Shown: positions 16,540-25,522 of the stretch, in pieces | Layout of the letters: every line of letters begins with the position of its first letter | How positions within the stretch are numbered: the first letter of the stretch is position 1 | Source of the DNA: CAZBWP01 sp964630265 | GTDB lineage: Bacteria; Pseudomonadota; Alphaproteobacteria; Rhodospirillales; Defluviicoccaceae | Assembly: GCA_964630265.1 (NCBI GenBank) | Contig: CAZVRW010000014.1 | Span: forward strand, 1 to 64,000 | Length of the DNA: 64,000 bases | Direction: 5' to 3' | Program-made: the position numbers and the translations under genes | The notes under the pieces: generated by a model | Database searches by the model: none | Told to the model about the DNA's origin: nothing | Seen by the model: only the letters and a program-made list of their open reading frames with translations

Positions 16540-17478
16540 ATGGCCGGCGGCAGCAACTCCGTTATCATCATCAAGCGCCCCAAAAAGGCGGGGCATGGCC
16601 ATCACGGCGGTGCGTGGAAGGTGGCGTACGCCGACTTCGTCACGGCGATGATGGCATTCTTCCTGCTGCTCTGGCTGCTGAACGCCGCCTCCGAGGAACA
16701 GTTGATCGGCATTTCCAACTATTTCGCGCCGGTCGCGATCCCGGCGAAATCCGGTGGCGCCACCGGGATGCTCAGTGGTCGCACCATCGCCGCCCAAGTG
16801 GAAATCCGCGATGCCGGCTCCGAGCCGACCGACAAGACCGGTCCCGAGGCTGAGCTCGCCGCCGTTCTTGAACGGATCGGCGATCCGACCGCCGTGGAGG
16901 ACGAAGACGACGAAGACGACGAAGACCTGGAACCGACGCAAGAAGACCTGGATGCCCGGCTCGCCGAACGGGAAGAGGAGCAGTTCGCGGCGGCCGAACG
17001 GAAGCTGCGTGAGGCCATCGACGGCGCTCCTGGACTGCGGGCGCTCGGCGAGCACCTGCTCGTCAGTCAGTCGCCGGAAGGCTTGAACATTCAGATCGTC
17101 GACCGCGAGGGCCTGCCCATGTTCCCGCGCGGCGCCGCCGCCATGCACGCCCACACCGAGGAACTGCTGAAGCTGGTCGCCCAGGTCATTGACCAAATGC
17201 CCCAGGACGTGGCGATCACCGGCCACACCGACGCAACCCCATTTGCCACCACATCCGGCTACTCCAACTGGGAGCTGTCGGCCGACCGCGCCAATGCCGC
17301 GCGCCGCGCCCTCGTCGACTTCGGCGTTCCGCCCGCGCGCATTTCCCGGGTCGTCGGCAAGGCGGCGACCGAGCCGCTGCGCCGGGATGATCCCACGGCG
17401 CCGGCGAACCGCCGGCTGTCGGTGATCCTGCTGCGCGGCACCGGCGCGGACACACCGCCGGACACGACCGCGCGGTAA
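16540..17478 (+). CDS. motB: Flagellar motor stator protein MotB
   Basis: The 312-residue protein has a basic N-terminus, then one membrane helix starting VAYADFVTAMMAFFLLLW whose Asp is the proton-carrying residue. A very acidic stretch follows near residue 123-135 (EDEDDEDDEDLEPTQEDLDA), then an OmpA-type peptidoglycan-binding domain (ITGHTDATPF, ANRRLSVIL). It anchors the MotA ring to the cell wall. The acidic linker is longer than in enterobacterial MotB. No other flagellar structural genes are present in the window. Confidence 0.95.
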   Translation: MAGGSNSVIIIKRPKKAGHGHHGGAWKVAYADFVTAMMAFFLLLWLLNAASEEQLIGISNYFAPVAIPAKSGGATGMLSGRTIAAQVEIRDAGSEPTDKTGPEAELAAVLERIGDPTAVEDEDDEDDEDLEPTQEDLDARLAEREEEQFAAAERKLREAIDGAPGLRALGEHLLVSQSPEGLNIQIVDREGLPMFPRGAAAMHAHTEELLKLVAQVIDQMPQDVAITGHTDATPFATTSGYSNWELSADRANAARRALVDFGVPPARISRVVGKAATEPLRRDDPTAPANRRLSVILLRGTGADTPPDTTAR

Positions 17479-17482
17479 GCAA

Positions 17483-17503
17483 CGGCGGCGTTTGGCGCCG
17501 CCG
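17483..17503 (+). terminator. Possible terminator hairpin after motB
   Basis: A perfect 8-bp stem, CGGCGGCG (17483-17490) with CGCCGCCG (17496-17503), sits 5 bases after the motB stop. No T-run follows, so it could be a processing or Rho-related element instead. Confidence 0.4.
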
Positions 17504-17519
17504 GGTTCACTGCTAATAT
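17492..17519 (+). promoter_or_regulatory. Candidate promoter for bpt
   Basis: TTGGCG (17492-17497) and TAATAT (17514-17519) are spaced by 16 bases. The predicted start is about 38 bases before the bpt ATG. The -35 is imperfect and overlaps the motB hairpin. Confidence 0.35.
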
Positions 17520-17564
17520 GATTGTTGTGATCGGTTGGTTGCGAGTCGACGAGCGCCGCTATCC

Positions 17565-18329
17565 ATGAAGCATGTTACCGACTCAGGGTCCCGCTGTTTT
17601 TTTGCCACGGCGCCCATCGCCTGCCCGTATCTCCCCGGCCGGATGGAGCGGCGCCTGGTCGCCGAGTTGACCGGCGATGAGGCCGTCGGTTTCCACGACG
17701 TGCTGTCGCAGGCCGGCTTCCGGCGCAGTCATCGCTTCGCCTATGTCCCGGTCTGCCGGGACTGCTCGGCCTGCGCGACGGTCCGGGTCGTCGCCCCGGC
17801 GTTCCGGCCCACCCGGACGCAAGGCAAGCTCTGGCGCCGCAACGCCGACATCATCGGGGTCGAGCGGCCGCCGCAGGCCACCTACGAACAGTTCGCCCTG
17901 TTCAGCACCTATCAGGGCGATCGGCACGGCGGCGGCGAGATGTCGCGCATGGACTTCTTCGACTATCAGGCCCTCGTCGAGGATACGCCCGTCGACACCG
18001 TCGTCGTCGAGTTTCGCGAGCCGGGCGGGGAGCTGGTGGCCGCCTGCATCACCGATCGGCTGGGCGACGGTTTGTCCGCCGTCTACAGCTTCTTCGATGG
18101 CGACCGCACCCGGCGCAGCCTCGGCACCTACATGATCCTCTGGCTGATCGACCGCGCGCGGCAGCGCGGGCTGCGCCACGTCTATCTGGGGTTCTGGGTC
18201 GCCGACTGCGACAAGATGGCCTACAAGGCCGGTTTTCAGCCGCTCGAGGCGTATACGCCGGAAGGTTGGCAACCGCTCCGCGCCGACGATCCCGAGACGA
18301 CCCGGCCATTCCAGTCCGGCAAGGGCTGA
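17565..18329 (+). CDS. bpt: Aspartate/glutamate leucyl- or arginyl-transferase (Bpt/Ate)
   Basis: The protein of about 254 residues has the bacterial ATE family motifs CPYLPGRMERRL near the N-terminus and YVPVCRDCSACATVRV with its paired cysteines. The GNAT-like C-terminal half contains RSLGTYMILWLI and YLGFWVADCDKMAYKAGF. It attaches an amino acid from charged tRNA to N-terminal Asp/Glu proteins, marking them for ClpAP degradation. The ATG at 17565 starts a conserved segment; the 17535 start is not supported. Whether leucine or arginine is transferred cannot be told by eye. Confidence 0.92.
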   Translation: MKHVTDSGSRCFFATAPIACPYLPGRMERRLVAELTGDEAVGFHDVLSQAGFRRSHRFAYVPVCRDCSACATVRVVAPAFRPTRTQGKLWRRNADIIGVERPPQATYEQFALFSTYQGDRHGGGEMSRMDFFDYQALVEDTPVDTVVVEFREPGGELVAACITDRLGDGLSAVYSFFDGDRTRRSLGTYMILWLIDRARQRGLRHVYLGFWVADCDKMAYKAGFQPLEAYTPEGWQPLRADDPETTRPFQSGKG

Positions 18330-18455
18330 CTCCGCCGGCAGCGCTCCTCCACGTTGCACTTCCACCGCGGGTGTGGATACCATGTCGGCGGGCGCGCCGT
18401 CCGCGCAGGGCCGCGCGTCTCAACGCACGACCCAACGAACGGAGGACCGTCCCCA

Positions 18456-19568
18456 ATGAAACGACGACACTTCCTGCACGGTGCCGCCGCCGCTGGCGCC
18501 ACCGGCGTCGCCGTCTCCAGCTTTCCCGCCCCCGCCATCTCCCAGGGGCGGATGGAATGGCGCATGGTCACCACGTGGCCAAAGAACTTTCCCGGCCTCG
18601 GCACCGGCGCCGAACTGCTCGCCAAACTGATCACCGAGGGCACCGGTGGCCGGCTCTCCGTCAAGGTGTACGGCGGCGGCGAGATCGTGCCGGCGTTCGA
18701 GTCCATGGATGCCGTGGCCAGCGGCACGGTGGAGATGGGACACGGCGCGCCATACTACTGGAAGGGCAAGATCGCCGCCGCCCAATTCCTGGCGGCGTTC
18801 CCTTTCGGTCTTTCGGCGCAGGAAATGAATGCCTGGTTCCAGTATGGCGGCGGTCAGCAACTCGCCGATGATATCTATGCCGAGCTCGGCTGCAAGTTCT
18901 TCCCCTCGGGCAACACCGGCGTCCAGATGGGCGGATGGTTCAACAAGGAAATCAACACGCTGGAGGACTACAAAGGGCTAAAGATGCGGATTCCAGGCCT
19001 CGGTGGCGAGGTGGTCAAGGCGGCGGGCGGCAACGTCGTCAACCTGCCCGGGGCGGAGATCCCGCCGGCGCTGCAGTCGGGTGCCATCGACGCCACCGAA
19101 TGGGTCGGCCCCTACAACGATCTCGCCTTCGGCCTCTACAAGAGCGCCAGGTTCTACTACTACCCCGGCTGGCACGAGCCCGGCACGACGCTGGAGAACT
19201 TCATCAACCTGAACGCCTGGGAACGCCTGCCCAGCGATATCAAGGCGGTCATCGAGGCGGCCAACACCGCGGTCAACCAACTCGTGCTCAGCGAGTTCGT
19301 CGCCCGCAACAACGACTCGCTCCGGGTGCTGGTGCAGGACCATGGCGTCGTTCTGAAGAAATTCCCGGACGAGGTGCTGATCGGTCTCGGTCGCCTGTCC
19401 GGCGAGGTGATGGACCAGCTCGCCTCGGCCGATCCGACCAGCCGCAAGGTGATGAACAGCCTGCTCGCCTTTCGCCGCGACGCCATCGGCTGGACCAACC
19501 TCTCGGAGACGGCGTTCACCTCGGCGCGCGCCCTGCAATACCCGTATGCCGAACCGCGCGAAGGCTGA
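18456..19568 (+). CDS. TRAP transporter substrate-binding protein DctP family (TakP-like)
   Basis: The 370-residue protein starts MKRRHFLHGAAAAGATG, a twin-arginine signal peptide, after a GGAGGA ribosome site. The mature part (MEWRMVTTWPKNFPG, ALQSGAIDATEWVGPYND, YYYPGWHEPGTTLENF) is a periplasmic DctP-type binding protein. It most resembles the alpha-keto-acid-binding TakP group, in which the Arg and Trp/Tyr residues of such motifs contact the ligand. No DctQ or DctM membrane gene is adjacent, so the permease must be elsewhere. Ligand assignment is inference. Confidence 0.88.
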   Translation: MKRRHFLHGAAAAGATGVAVSSFPAPAISQGRMEWRMVTTWPKNFPGLGTGAELLAKLITEGTGGRLSVKVYGGGEIVPAFESMDAVASGTVEMGHGAPYYWKGKIAAAQFLAAFPFGLSAQEMNAWFQYGGGQQLADDIYAELGCKFFPSGNTGVQMGGWFNKEINTLEDYKGLKMRIPGLGGEVVKAAGGNVVNLPGAEIPPALQSGAIDATEWVGPYNDLAFGLYKSARFYYYPGWHEPGTTLENFINLNAWERLPSDIKAVIEAANTAVNQLVLSEFVARNNDSLRVLVQDHGVVLKKFPDEVLIGLGRLSGEVMDQLASADPTSRKVMNSLLAFRRDAIGWTNLSETAFTSARALQYPYAEPREG

Positions 19569-19713
19569 GTTCGGCGTTTCGGCGAAGGTCGCCCCCGCTC
19601 CCGCCGCTTGACGGCGGCCGGGGCGGGCTTGGCGCCGTCGTCTGGCCGGTCCGCGGCGCCCCGCCGGGTCCGCCGCCGCGCCCGCCTGCAGGCGGCGCCC
19701 ACCTACAGCTCTC

Positions 19714-21396
19714 CTACAGATAGTAGAAGAGCAGATACAGCATCAGCATCGCCATCACCCAGAAGGCGACGGTGCCCGTCGGCCAGGACCGGGCGAGGAT
19801 GCTGTCCGGCCCGTGGTAGTGGAACAGCCGATCGATGAAGCGCTCCATCTGCAGCAGCGACCGGGTCCGGACGTTTGCGCGGAATGGCTGCGCCGCCACG
19901 ATCAGGCCGCGAAGCAAGGCCGGCGCGGCGCGGCGGTAGATCCAGTCCGTATCCAGGCTGATCTTCGCTTCACCGCCCACATGTTTAAGCAGGACGAAGA
20001 AGCCGACGCCGGTGAACAGCAGGAGCTGCAATTCCCAGAGGATGTGACCCGTGGTGTAGGCGTGGTAGTCGACCGGCGTCGGCAGCATGGCGTAGAGCCA
20101 GTCGGGATAAACGCCGATGAAAATGCAGAGGATCGCGGCGATCCCCATGGCGACCAGCATATTGACAGGCGCCTCGCGCGGCCGCAGTCCCGAGTCCTTC
20201 CCGAGGAAGGTGAAGTACGGCAGCTTCAGCCCCGTGTGCAGGAACGTCCCCGCCGAGGCCAGCGACAGCATCAGCCAGATCGCGGCCCGACCGTCGACGG
20301 CGGCCGCCTCCACCACCATCGTCTTGCTGACGAAGCCGCTGAACAGCGGGAACGCGGAAATGGAGAAGGCGCCGACCATGTACAAAAGGAACGTGATTGG
20401 CATGAACCGGTAGATGCCGCCCAGTTCGGTGAGCTTGCGGCACCCCGTCATGTGGATGACGGCGCCGGCGCCCATGAACAGCAGTGCCTTGTAGAGGATG
20501 TGCGTGAAAGCATGCGAGGCGGTGCCGTTCAACGCGATCGCCGTGCCGATGCCGACGCCCACCACCATGTAGCCCACCTGGCTGATGATGTGGTAAGCCA
20601 GTAGCCGGCGGATGTCATTGGCCAGCACCGCGTAGACCACCCCGTAGATCGCCATCACCGCGCCGAACCACACCAGCAACTCGGTGCCGGGATAGCCGCG
20701 CATCAAGGTGTAGACCGCGGTCTTGGTGGTGAAGGCGCTGAGGAACACGGCGCCGGTGACGGTCGCCTCCGGATACGCATCGGCGAGCCACGCGTGCAGC
20801 GGCGGCACGGCAGCGTTGATCATGAAGCCGAGCAGGATCAGCACGAAGGCCGGGCCCGTATCCTGGATCACCTCGAAGGCCAGCGACCCGGTGTCCAGAT
20901 AGTAGAGGGTGATGCCGCCTAAGAGCAGGACGCCGCCGACGGCGTGCACCAAAACGTAGCGCCAGCCGGCCCGCCAGGACTCGCGGTCACCACGCCCCCA
21001 GATCAGCCAGACGGACGAGAAGACCATGATTTCCCAGAAGACATAGAGCGTCACCAGATCGCCGGCGAAGATGACGCCAAGGGCCGAACCGGCATAGATG
21101 TAGGCGGCGACGTGTTGCAGCGGCTGTTTGACGTGCAGCGAATAGATCGTGCCGATGACCAGCATGATGCCGAAAACGTGCGCGAACACCAAACTGAGGG
21201 CATCGACGCGGCCGGTGACCAACTCGAAATAGAGGAACTGATACGTGCCGAAGGTCCCGTGCGACAGCGTGACGATGATCCCGAGGATCGACACCGACAG
21301 CAGCAGGCAGTAGGCCTGCCGAATCCGCCCCGAAAACGCCGGAATCAGCAGGGCGCCCAGGATCAGGACGAGAGAAGGATGCAACCAGCCAGACAT
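19714..21396 (-). CDS. Mrp module 2, third NuoL/M/N-type antiporter subunit
   Basis: The 560-residue polytopic protein has about 14 helices and belongs to the proton-antiporter family shared by MrpA/D and complex I NuoL/M/N. The helix-5 Glu is present (FWEIMVF, E122) and the helix-8 Lys is present (TTKTAVY, K225). The helix-7 Lys is replaced: MINAAVPPLHAWLADAYPEA has Asn at about 194. The C-terminus is extended with an amphipathic region and a last hydrophobic helix. The ATG at 21396 follows GAGGGACAG. It is the last gene of the module. Confidence 0.85.
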   Translation of the reverse strand: MSGWLHPSLVLILGALLIPAFSGRIRQAYCLLLSVSILGIIVTLSHGTFGTYQFLYFELVTGRVDALSLVFAHVFGIMLVIGTIYSLHVKQPLQHVAAYIYAGSALGVIFAGDLVTLYVFWEIMVFSSVWLIWGRGDRESWRAGWRYVLVHAVGGVLLLGGITLYYLDTGSLAFEVIQDTGPAFVLILLGFMINAAVPPLHAWLADAYPEATVTGAVFLSAFTTKTAVYTLMRGYPGTELLVWFGAVMAIYGVVYAVLANDIRRLLAYHIISQVGYMVVGVGIGTAIALNGTASHAFTHILYKALLFMGAGAVIHMTGCRKLTELGGIYRFMPITFLLYMVGAFSISAFPLFSGFVSKTMVVEAAAVDGRAAIWLMLSLASAGTFLHTGLKLPYFTFLGKDSGLRPREAPVNMLVAMGIAAILCIFIGVYPDWLYAMLPTPVDYHAYTTGHILWELQLLLFTGVGFFVLLKHVGGEAKISLDTDWIYRRAAPALLRGLIVAAQPFRANVRTRSLLQMERFIDRLFHYHGPDSILARSWPTGTVAFWVMAMLMLYLLFYYL

Positions 21397-21403
21397 CTGT
21401 CCC

Positions 21404-21655
21404 TCAATCATCGTAATAATCTTCGCGGCGATAGAGCAGCGCGTAGCCAAGGGCCTTCGACACCACGATGATCAGCACACATGACACGAAGCCATAGACC
21501 GCGCCGAAGCCGCCAATGCCATCCCAAGGGAAGCGTTCGTATTTCGCCGGAATTACCACGTCCAGAATCACCAACGTCGCCAGGATCACGAACATGATCC
21601 ATTTGAGCGTGCGAGCCCTGCCGACGAGGAATTCGAGAAACTGGCCGATCTTCAT
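21404..21655 (-). CDS. Small two-helix membrane protein in the Mrp module
   Basis: The 83-residue protein has two hydrophobic helices: about 18-36 (LKWIMFVILATLVILDVV) and about 50-72 (VYGFVSCVLIIVVSKALGY), with an acidic tail REDYYDD. Its ATG overlaps the stop of the upstream antiporter gene and it ends 7 bases before the next, so it is embedded in the operon. The other module has no counterpart. It may be an accessory subunit; I do not recognise a named family. Confidence 0.75.
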   Translation of the reverse strand: MKIGQFLEFLVGRARTLKWIMFVILATLVILDVVIPAKYERFPWDGIGGFGAVYGFVSCVLIIVVSKALGYALLYRREDYYDD

Positions 21656-23250
21656 GGCTGTGCTGCCCTCGATTGAAGAATACCCTCAAGCAGTCCAAAC
21701 AGCGGCTCCGCGAAAAAGAACAATGTCAGGCAGCCGAGCGCCGTCAGGGTCAACGGCACCACGCAGAAGATCGGCGCTTCCCGGATGCCCGACGCCCAGC
21801 CGTCTCCCTGGCCCGCGCCTCGGCCCGCGCCTTGGCCCATCCCATCGTCCGCAGCCTGGCCGTTCGGGTTCCCGACCGCGTGGTCGTCCGCGGGGCTGAC
21901 GGCATGGTCATCCGGATGGTCGTCTTTGGGCGGCAGCAGGAAGGCCCGCACCACCGGCGGCAGCAGATAGGCGATATTGAGCAGGGTGCTGATCAGCAGC
22001 ACCGCCACCGCCACCGCCTGCCCCCCCTGGTAGGCGCCCATGACCAAGTTCCACTTGCTCCAGATGCCCCCCAATGGCGGCACGCCGATGACGCACAACG
22101 CCCCGAGAAAAAAGGCAAAAAAGGTGAACGGCATCTTCCGTCCCAAGCCGTTCAGCTGGCTCACCTCGGTCTTGTGCGCGGCGACCATGATGGCGCCGGC
22201 GCAGAAGAACAGCGTGATCTTGCCGAAGGCATGCATGGCGATGTGCATCGCCGAGCCCATGATCGCCAGCGGGGTCGCCAGGGCCGCGCCCATGACGATG
22301 TAGGAGAGTTGGCTCACCGTCGAATAGGCGAGCCGCGCCTTCAGGTTGTCCTTGGTCAGGGCGATGCAGGAGGCGGTAATGATGGTGAAGCCGGCGAGGT
22401 AGACGAACCACTGGCTGACACCCGTCTCCAGCAAATACTCCGGCCCGAAAATGTAGATGATGACCTTGAGCACGGTGAAAACGCCGGCCTTGACGACGGC
22501 GACGGCATGCAGCAGCGCGCTGACCGGCGTCGGCGCCACCATCGCCGCCGGCAACCAGCCGTGGATCGGCATCAGCGCCGCCTTGCCGATGCCGTACAGG
22601 TAGAGGAACAGCAGAATCCCCAGTTCCGGCCCATCGACGTGGCCGGCGAGGATGCCGCCCGGCGTGAAGTCCAGCGTGCCGGTGGCGAACCACGTCCACA
22701 GGATGGCGATGAGCTGGAAGCAGATCGAGGTGGTGAGCAGGATCCCGAGATAGACGCGCCCGGCGCGCTGCGCCTCGTGGCTCTGGTGGTGCACCACCAG
22801 CGGATAGGTGGAGAGGGTCAGCACCTCGTATGCGATGAAGAGCGTGAACATGTTGGCGGCGAACGCCACCGCGATGGCCGCGGAGATGGCGACGGCGAAG
22901 CAGGCGAAGAAGCGGGTCTGCTTCTCCTCGTGGTGCCCCCGCATGTAGCCGATGCCGTAGAACGACGTGATGATCCAGAGAAACGACGCGATCAGCGCGA
23001 ACAGCATGCCGAGCGGCTCGACCTCGAAGGCGAGCGGCAGGTTCGGCACGATCTCCAGCAGTTCGACGCGCGGGCGTCCGCCGGCTTCGACCTCCGGCAC
23101 GATCCCGGCGACCGCGGCGAACGTCACCACCGAGGTCAGGACCATCATGACATCGCGCTGGTTCGGCCGCTCGTCCCCCGACAGCAGGATCAGCACCATG
23201 CCGACGAGGGGCGCGAACACCGCGATCGGGATCAGCACCTCGGCACTCAC
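21652..23250 (-). CDS. Mrp module 2, second NuoL/M/N-type antiporter subunit
   Basis: The 532-residue antiporter-like subunit has both classic charges: YEVLTLSTYPLVV (E142) and IGKAALMPIHGWLPAAMVAP (K223). The later VVKAGVFTVL Lys is also present. A His/Asp/Gly-rich cytoplasmic loop lies near 455-495 (KDDHPDDHAVSP), an unusual insertion before the last helix. The start is a GTG overlapping the previous stop (GTGA). It pairs with 29051-30529 of module 1, which shares the AAMVAPxPVSALLHAVAVVKAG block. Confidence 0.88.
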   Translation of the reverse strand: MSAEVLIPIAVFAPLVGMVLILLSGDERPNQRDVMMVLTSVVTFAAVAGIVPEVEAGGRPRVELLEIVPNLPLAFEVEPLGMLFALIASFLWIITSFYGIGYMRGHHEEKQTRFFACFAVAISAAIAVAFAANMFTLFIAYEVLTLSTYPLVVHHQSHEAQRAGRVYLGILLTTSICFQLIAILWTWFATGTLDFTPGGILAGHVDGPELGILLFLYLYGIGKAALMPIHGWLPAAMVAPTPVSALLHAVAVVKAGVFTVLKVIIYIFGPEYLLETGVSQWFVYLAGFTIITASCIALTKDNLKARLAYSTVSQLSYIVMGAALATPLAIMGSAMHIAMHAFGKITLFFCAGAIMVAAHKTEVSQLNGLGRKMPFTFFAFFLGALCVIGVPPLGGIWSKWNLVMGAYQGGQAVAVAVLLISTLLNIAYLLPPVVRAFLLPPKDDHPDDHAVSPADDHAVGNPNGQAADDGMGQGAGRGAGQGDGWASGIREAPIFCVVPLTLTALGCLTLFFFAEPLFGLLEGILQSRAAQP

Positions 23251-24731
23251 GGCGCATATCCTCCCAGCAAGCTCCGCGCGGCGGCGAAGGCACCATCGAC
23301 GTTCAGCGAGGTCTCGATGCCGAAGTAGATGTTGGCAAGCACCAGGATCCAGGTCGGCACGAGCAGCGTCAGCGGCGCCTCCTGCATGCGTTCGGTTCCG
23401 GGTTCAGGCTCGCGGAAGTAGGCCGGCTCGACGACCCGCCAGATGTAGATCAGGGCGAGGATCGAACTCAGCACCAGAAGGACCGCGAGGGGCCACCAGC
23501 CGCGTTCCAGCACGGCAAGGATCAGGTGCCATTTACTGATGAAGCCGGCGGTCAGCGGCACGCCGATCAGGCTCAACCCGCCGGCGCAGAACGCCGCCAT
23601 GGTCCACGGCATGCGCCGTCCGGCGCCGGCGAAGCTGTTGAGGTGCGCGCTGCCCATGCGATAGACGATACAGCCTACGGCGCAGAATAGCGCCCCCTTC
23701 ATCAACGCATGATTGAAGACATGCATGAGTCCGGCGGCGACGCCGGCGACCGAGTGCAGGCTGATCCCGAGCACCATGTAGCCGATCTGCGCGACGCTCG
23801 AGTAGGCCAGCATGCGCTTGATGTCGTTCTGAAAGATCGCCACCGTCGAGGTGGCGAAGATGCCGAGCATCGCCAGGATCGCCAGCGGCAGGCCCACCGA
23901 CAGCGTGTCGAAGGAGAACTCCGGCCCGAACACGGTGAAGACGAAGCGGACGAGAACGTAGAAGCCCACCTTGGTTGCCGTCGCCGCCAGGAAGGCGCTG
24001 ACCATGGACGGTGCGAAGGTGTACGCGTTCGGCAACCAGAGGTGCAGGGGAAACAGCGCCAGTTTGAGCGAAGCCCCGACCACGAGGAACGCATAGGCGA
24101 CGACGATCGCCGGGTTGGCGCCATAGGCGCGCACCTTGCCGGCCAGATCGGCCATGTTGAGCGTGCCGGTCATCGCATAGAGGAAGCCGACGCCGATGAC
24201 GATGAAGGTGGCGCCGATGGTGCCGACGATGAGGTATTGGAAGGACGCGACGAGCGCCCGTCGATCGCGCCCGGCGGCGATCAGCACGTAGCTGCCGAGC
24301 GAAGAGATCTCCAAGAACACGAACAGATTGAAGGCGTCGCCGGTGATGGTGACGCCGAGCAGTCCCGAGAAGGCGAGCAGATAGGCGCAGTAGAACAGAT
24401 ACTCGCGGTCGCGCCCGAATTCGGCGAGGATGCTGTCCCGCGCGAACAGCATGACCACGGCACTGACACCGGAGACGACCAGCAGCACGAAAGCGTTGAG
24501 CGCGTCAACCCGGTATTCGATCCCCCAGGGGGCCGGCCAGCTGCCGAGCGCGTAGAGGATCACGCCGCTCCGCTGCACCTCGGCGAACAGCATGCACGAG
24601 ATGATGAACGCCGCCCAGGTCGCCAGCGTCGCCGCGCCCCATGCCAGATCGCGCTTGCGCAACAGCACGCACAAGGGCGCCGCGACGAGGGGAACGGCGA
24701 TCTGCAGGACCGGAAAGTGAAGCGCGATCAT
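23247..24731 (-). CDS. mrpD: MrpD-like antiporter subunit, module 2
   Basis: The 494-residue protein has the length and pattern of MrpD: FLEISSLGSYVLIA (E141), GASLKLALFPLHLWLPNAY (K223), ATATKVGFYVLV, and NDIKRMLAYSSVAQIGYM. It should form one proton or sodium half-channel of the antiporter. The ATG at 24731 is 5 bases beyond the mrpC stop. Coupling ion not predictable. Confidence 0.92.
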   Translation of the reverse strand: MIALHFPVLQIAVPLVAAPLCVLLRKRDLAWGAATLATWAAFIISCMLFAEVQRSGVILYALGSWPAPWGIEYRVDALNAFVLLVVSGVSAVVMLFARDSILAEFGRDREYLFYCAYLLAFSGLLGVTITGDAFNLFVFLEISSLGSYVLIAAGRDRRALVASFQYLIVGTIGATFIVIGVGFLYAMTGTLNMADLAGKVRAYGANPAIVVAYAFLVVGASLKLALFPLHLWLPNAYTFAPSMVSAFLAATATKVGFYVLVRFVFTVFGPEFSFDTLSVGLPLAILAMLGIFATSTVAIFQNDIKRMLAYSSVAQIGYMVLGISLHSVAGVAAGLMHVFNHALMKGALFCAVGCIVYRMGSAHLNSFAGAGRRMPWTMAAFCAGGLSLIGVPLTAGFISKWHLILAVLERGWWPLAVLLVLSSILALIYIWRVVEPAYFREPEPGTERMQEAPLTLLVPTWILVLANIYFGIETSLNVDGAFAAARSLLGGYAP

Positions 24732-24735
24732 GGCT

Positions 24736-25101
24736 TCATTCGTCCTTGTCCAAGTCCTGGATCTCGTCCTCCTCGATGGTGCCGAAGGCCTCGTGGATGC
24801 GCACCACCAGCGCCAGCCCGACGGCGGTCGTGGCGATGCCGACGACGATGGCGGTAAGGATCAGCACATGCGGCAGCGGGTTGACGTAAACCTCCCAGGC
24901 CTCGTCGATGATCGGTGCCGTTCCCTCGCTGACATAAGCGAACGAGATGTACATGACGAACACGGACGCCTGGAAGATGGACAGTCCGACCAACTGCTTG
25001 ACCATGTTGGGACGCGCGATAACGAGGTAGAATCCCGTCATCATCAAGACGACGACGAGCCAGTAATTGTAGTGGGTAGCGATGCCGTTGGCTGCGTCCA
25101 T
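24736..25101 (-). CDS. mrpC: MrpC/NuoK-like subunit, module 2
   Basis: The 121-residue protein has three helices (YWLVVVLMMTGFYLVI, FQASVFVMYISFAYV, and VLILTAIVVGIATTAVGLAL), the NuoK/MrpC topology. The C-terminal tail is acidic (EEDEIQDLDKDE). The ATG at 25101 is chosen over the 25143 frame start because MDAANGIATHYNYW gives the usual length. It lies between mrpB and mrpD, the standard order. Confidence 0.9.
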   Translation of the reverse strand: MDAANGIATHYNYWLVVVLMMTGFYLVIARPNMVKQLVGLSIFQASVFVMYISFAYVSEGTAPIIDEAWEVYVNPLPHVLILTAIVVGIATTAVGLALVVRIHEAFGTIEEDEIQDLDKDE

Positions 25102-25105
25102 GGCG

Positions 25106-25522
25106 TCAGCCCTTGGGCCGCGCGAACGCATAGAATGCCGCAACCATGACCGCGGCCACGGTAATGCCGACGCCCAACTCGATCACCACGATGCCGATGT
25201 GCTGGCCGGTCTTGGCATCGGCGGCGAGCACGCCGTAATCAAGAAAGTTGCCGCCCAGCGTGATGCCAAGGAAGCCGACCGCGCTGTAGAGGAGAACGCC
25301 TGCCGCGATCGCGGCGCGGAAGGTACCGACCGGAAAAATCCGCTGGGCGGTCTCGATGCCGAATACCAGCACGTAGAGAATGAAGGCCGCGGCGAACATC
25401 ACGCCGGCCTGAAAGCCGCCGCCCGGACCGAAGTCGCCGTGAACCTGGACATACAGCGCAAACAACAGGATGAACGGGATCAGTTGTTTGGTCACCACCC
25501 GCAAGACCACGTCGTCGGTCAT
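25106..25522 (-). CDS. mrpB: MrpB subunit, module 2
   Basis: The 138-residue product matches MnhB/MrpB: TKQLIPFILLFALYVQVHGD then GPGGGFQAGVMFAAAFIL, the family signature, and four helices. The ATG overlaps the DUF4040 gene stop. In module 1 the same domain appears fused to its DUF4040 partner. Confidence 0.93.
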   Translation of the reverse strand: MTDDVVLRVVTKQLIPFILLFALYVQVHGDFGPGGGFQAGVMFAAAFILYVLVFGIETAQRIFPVGTFRAAIAAGVLLYSAVGFLGITLGGNFLDYGVLAADAKTGQHIGIVVIELGVGITVAAVMVAAFYAFARPKG

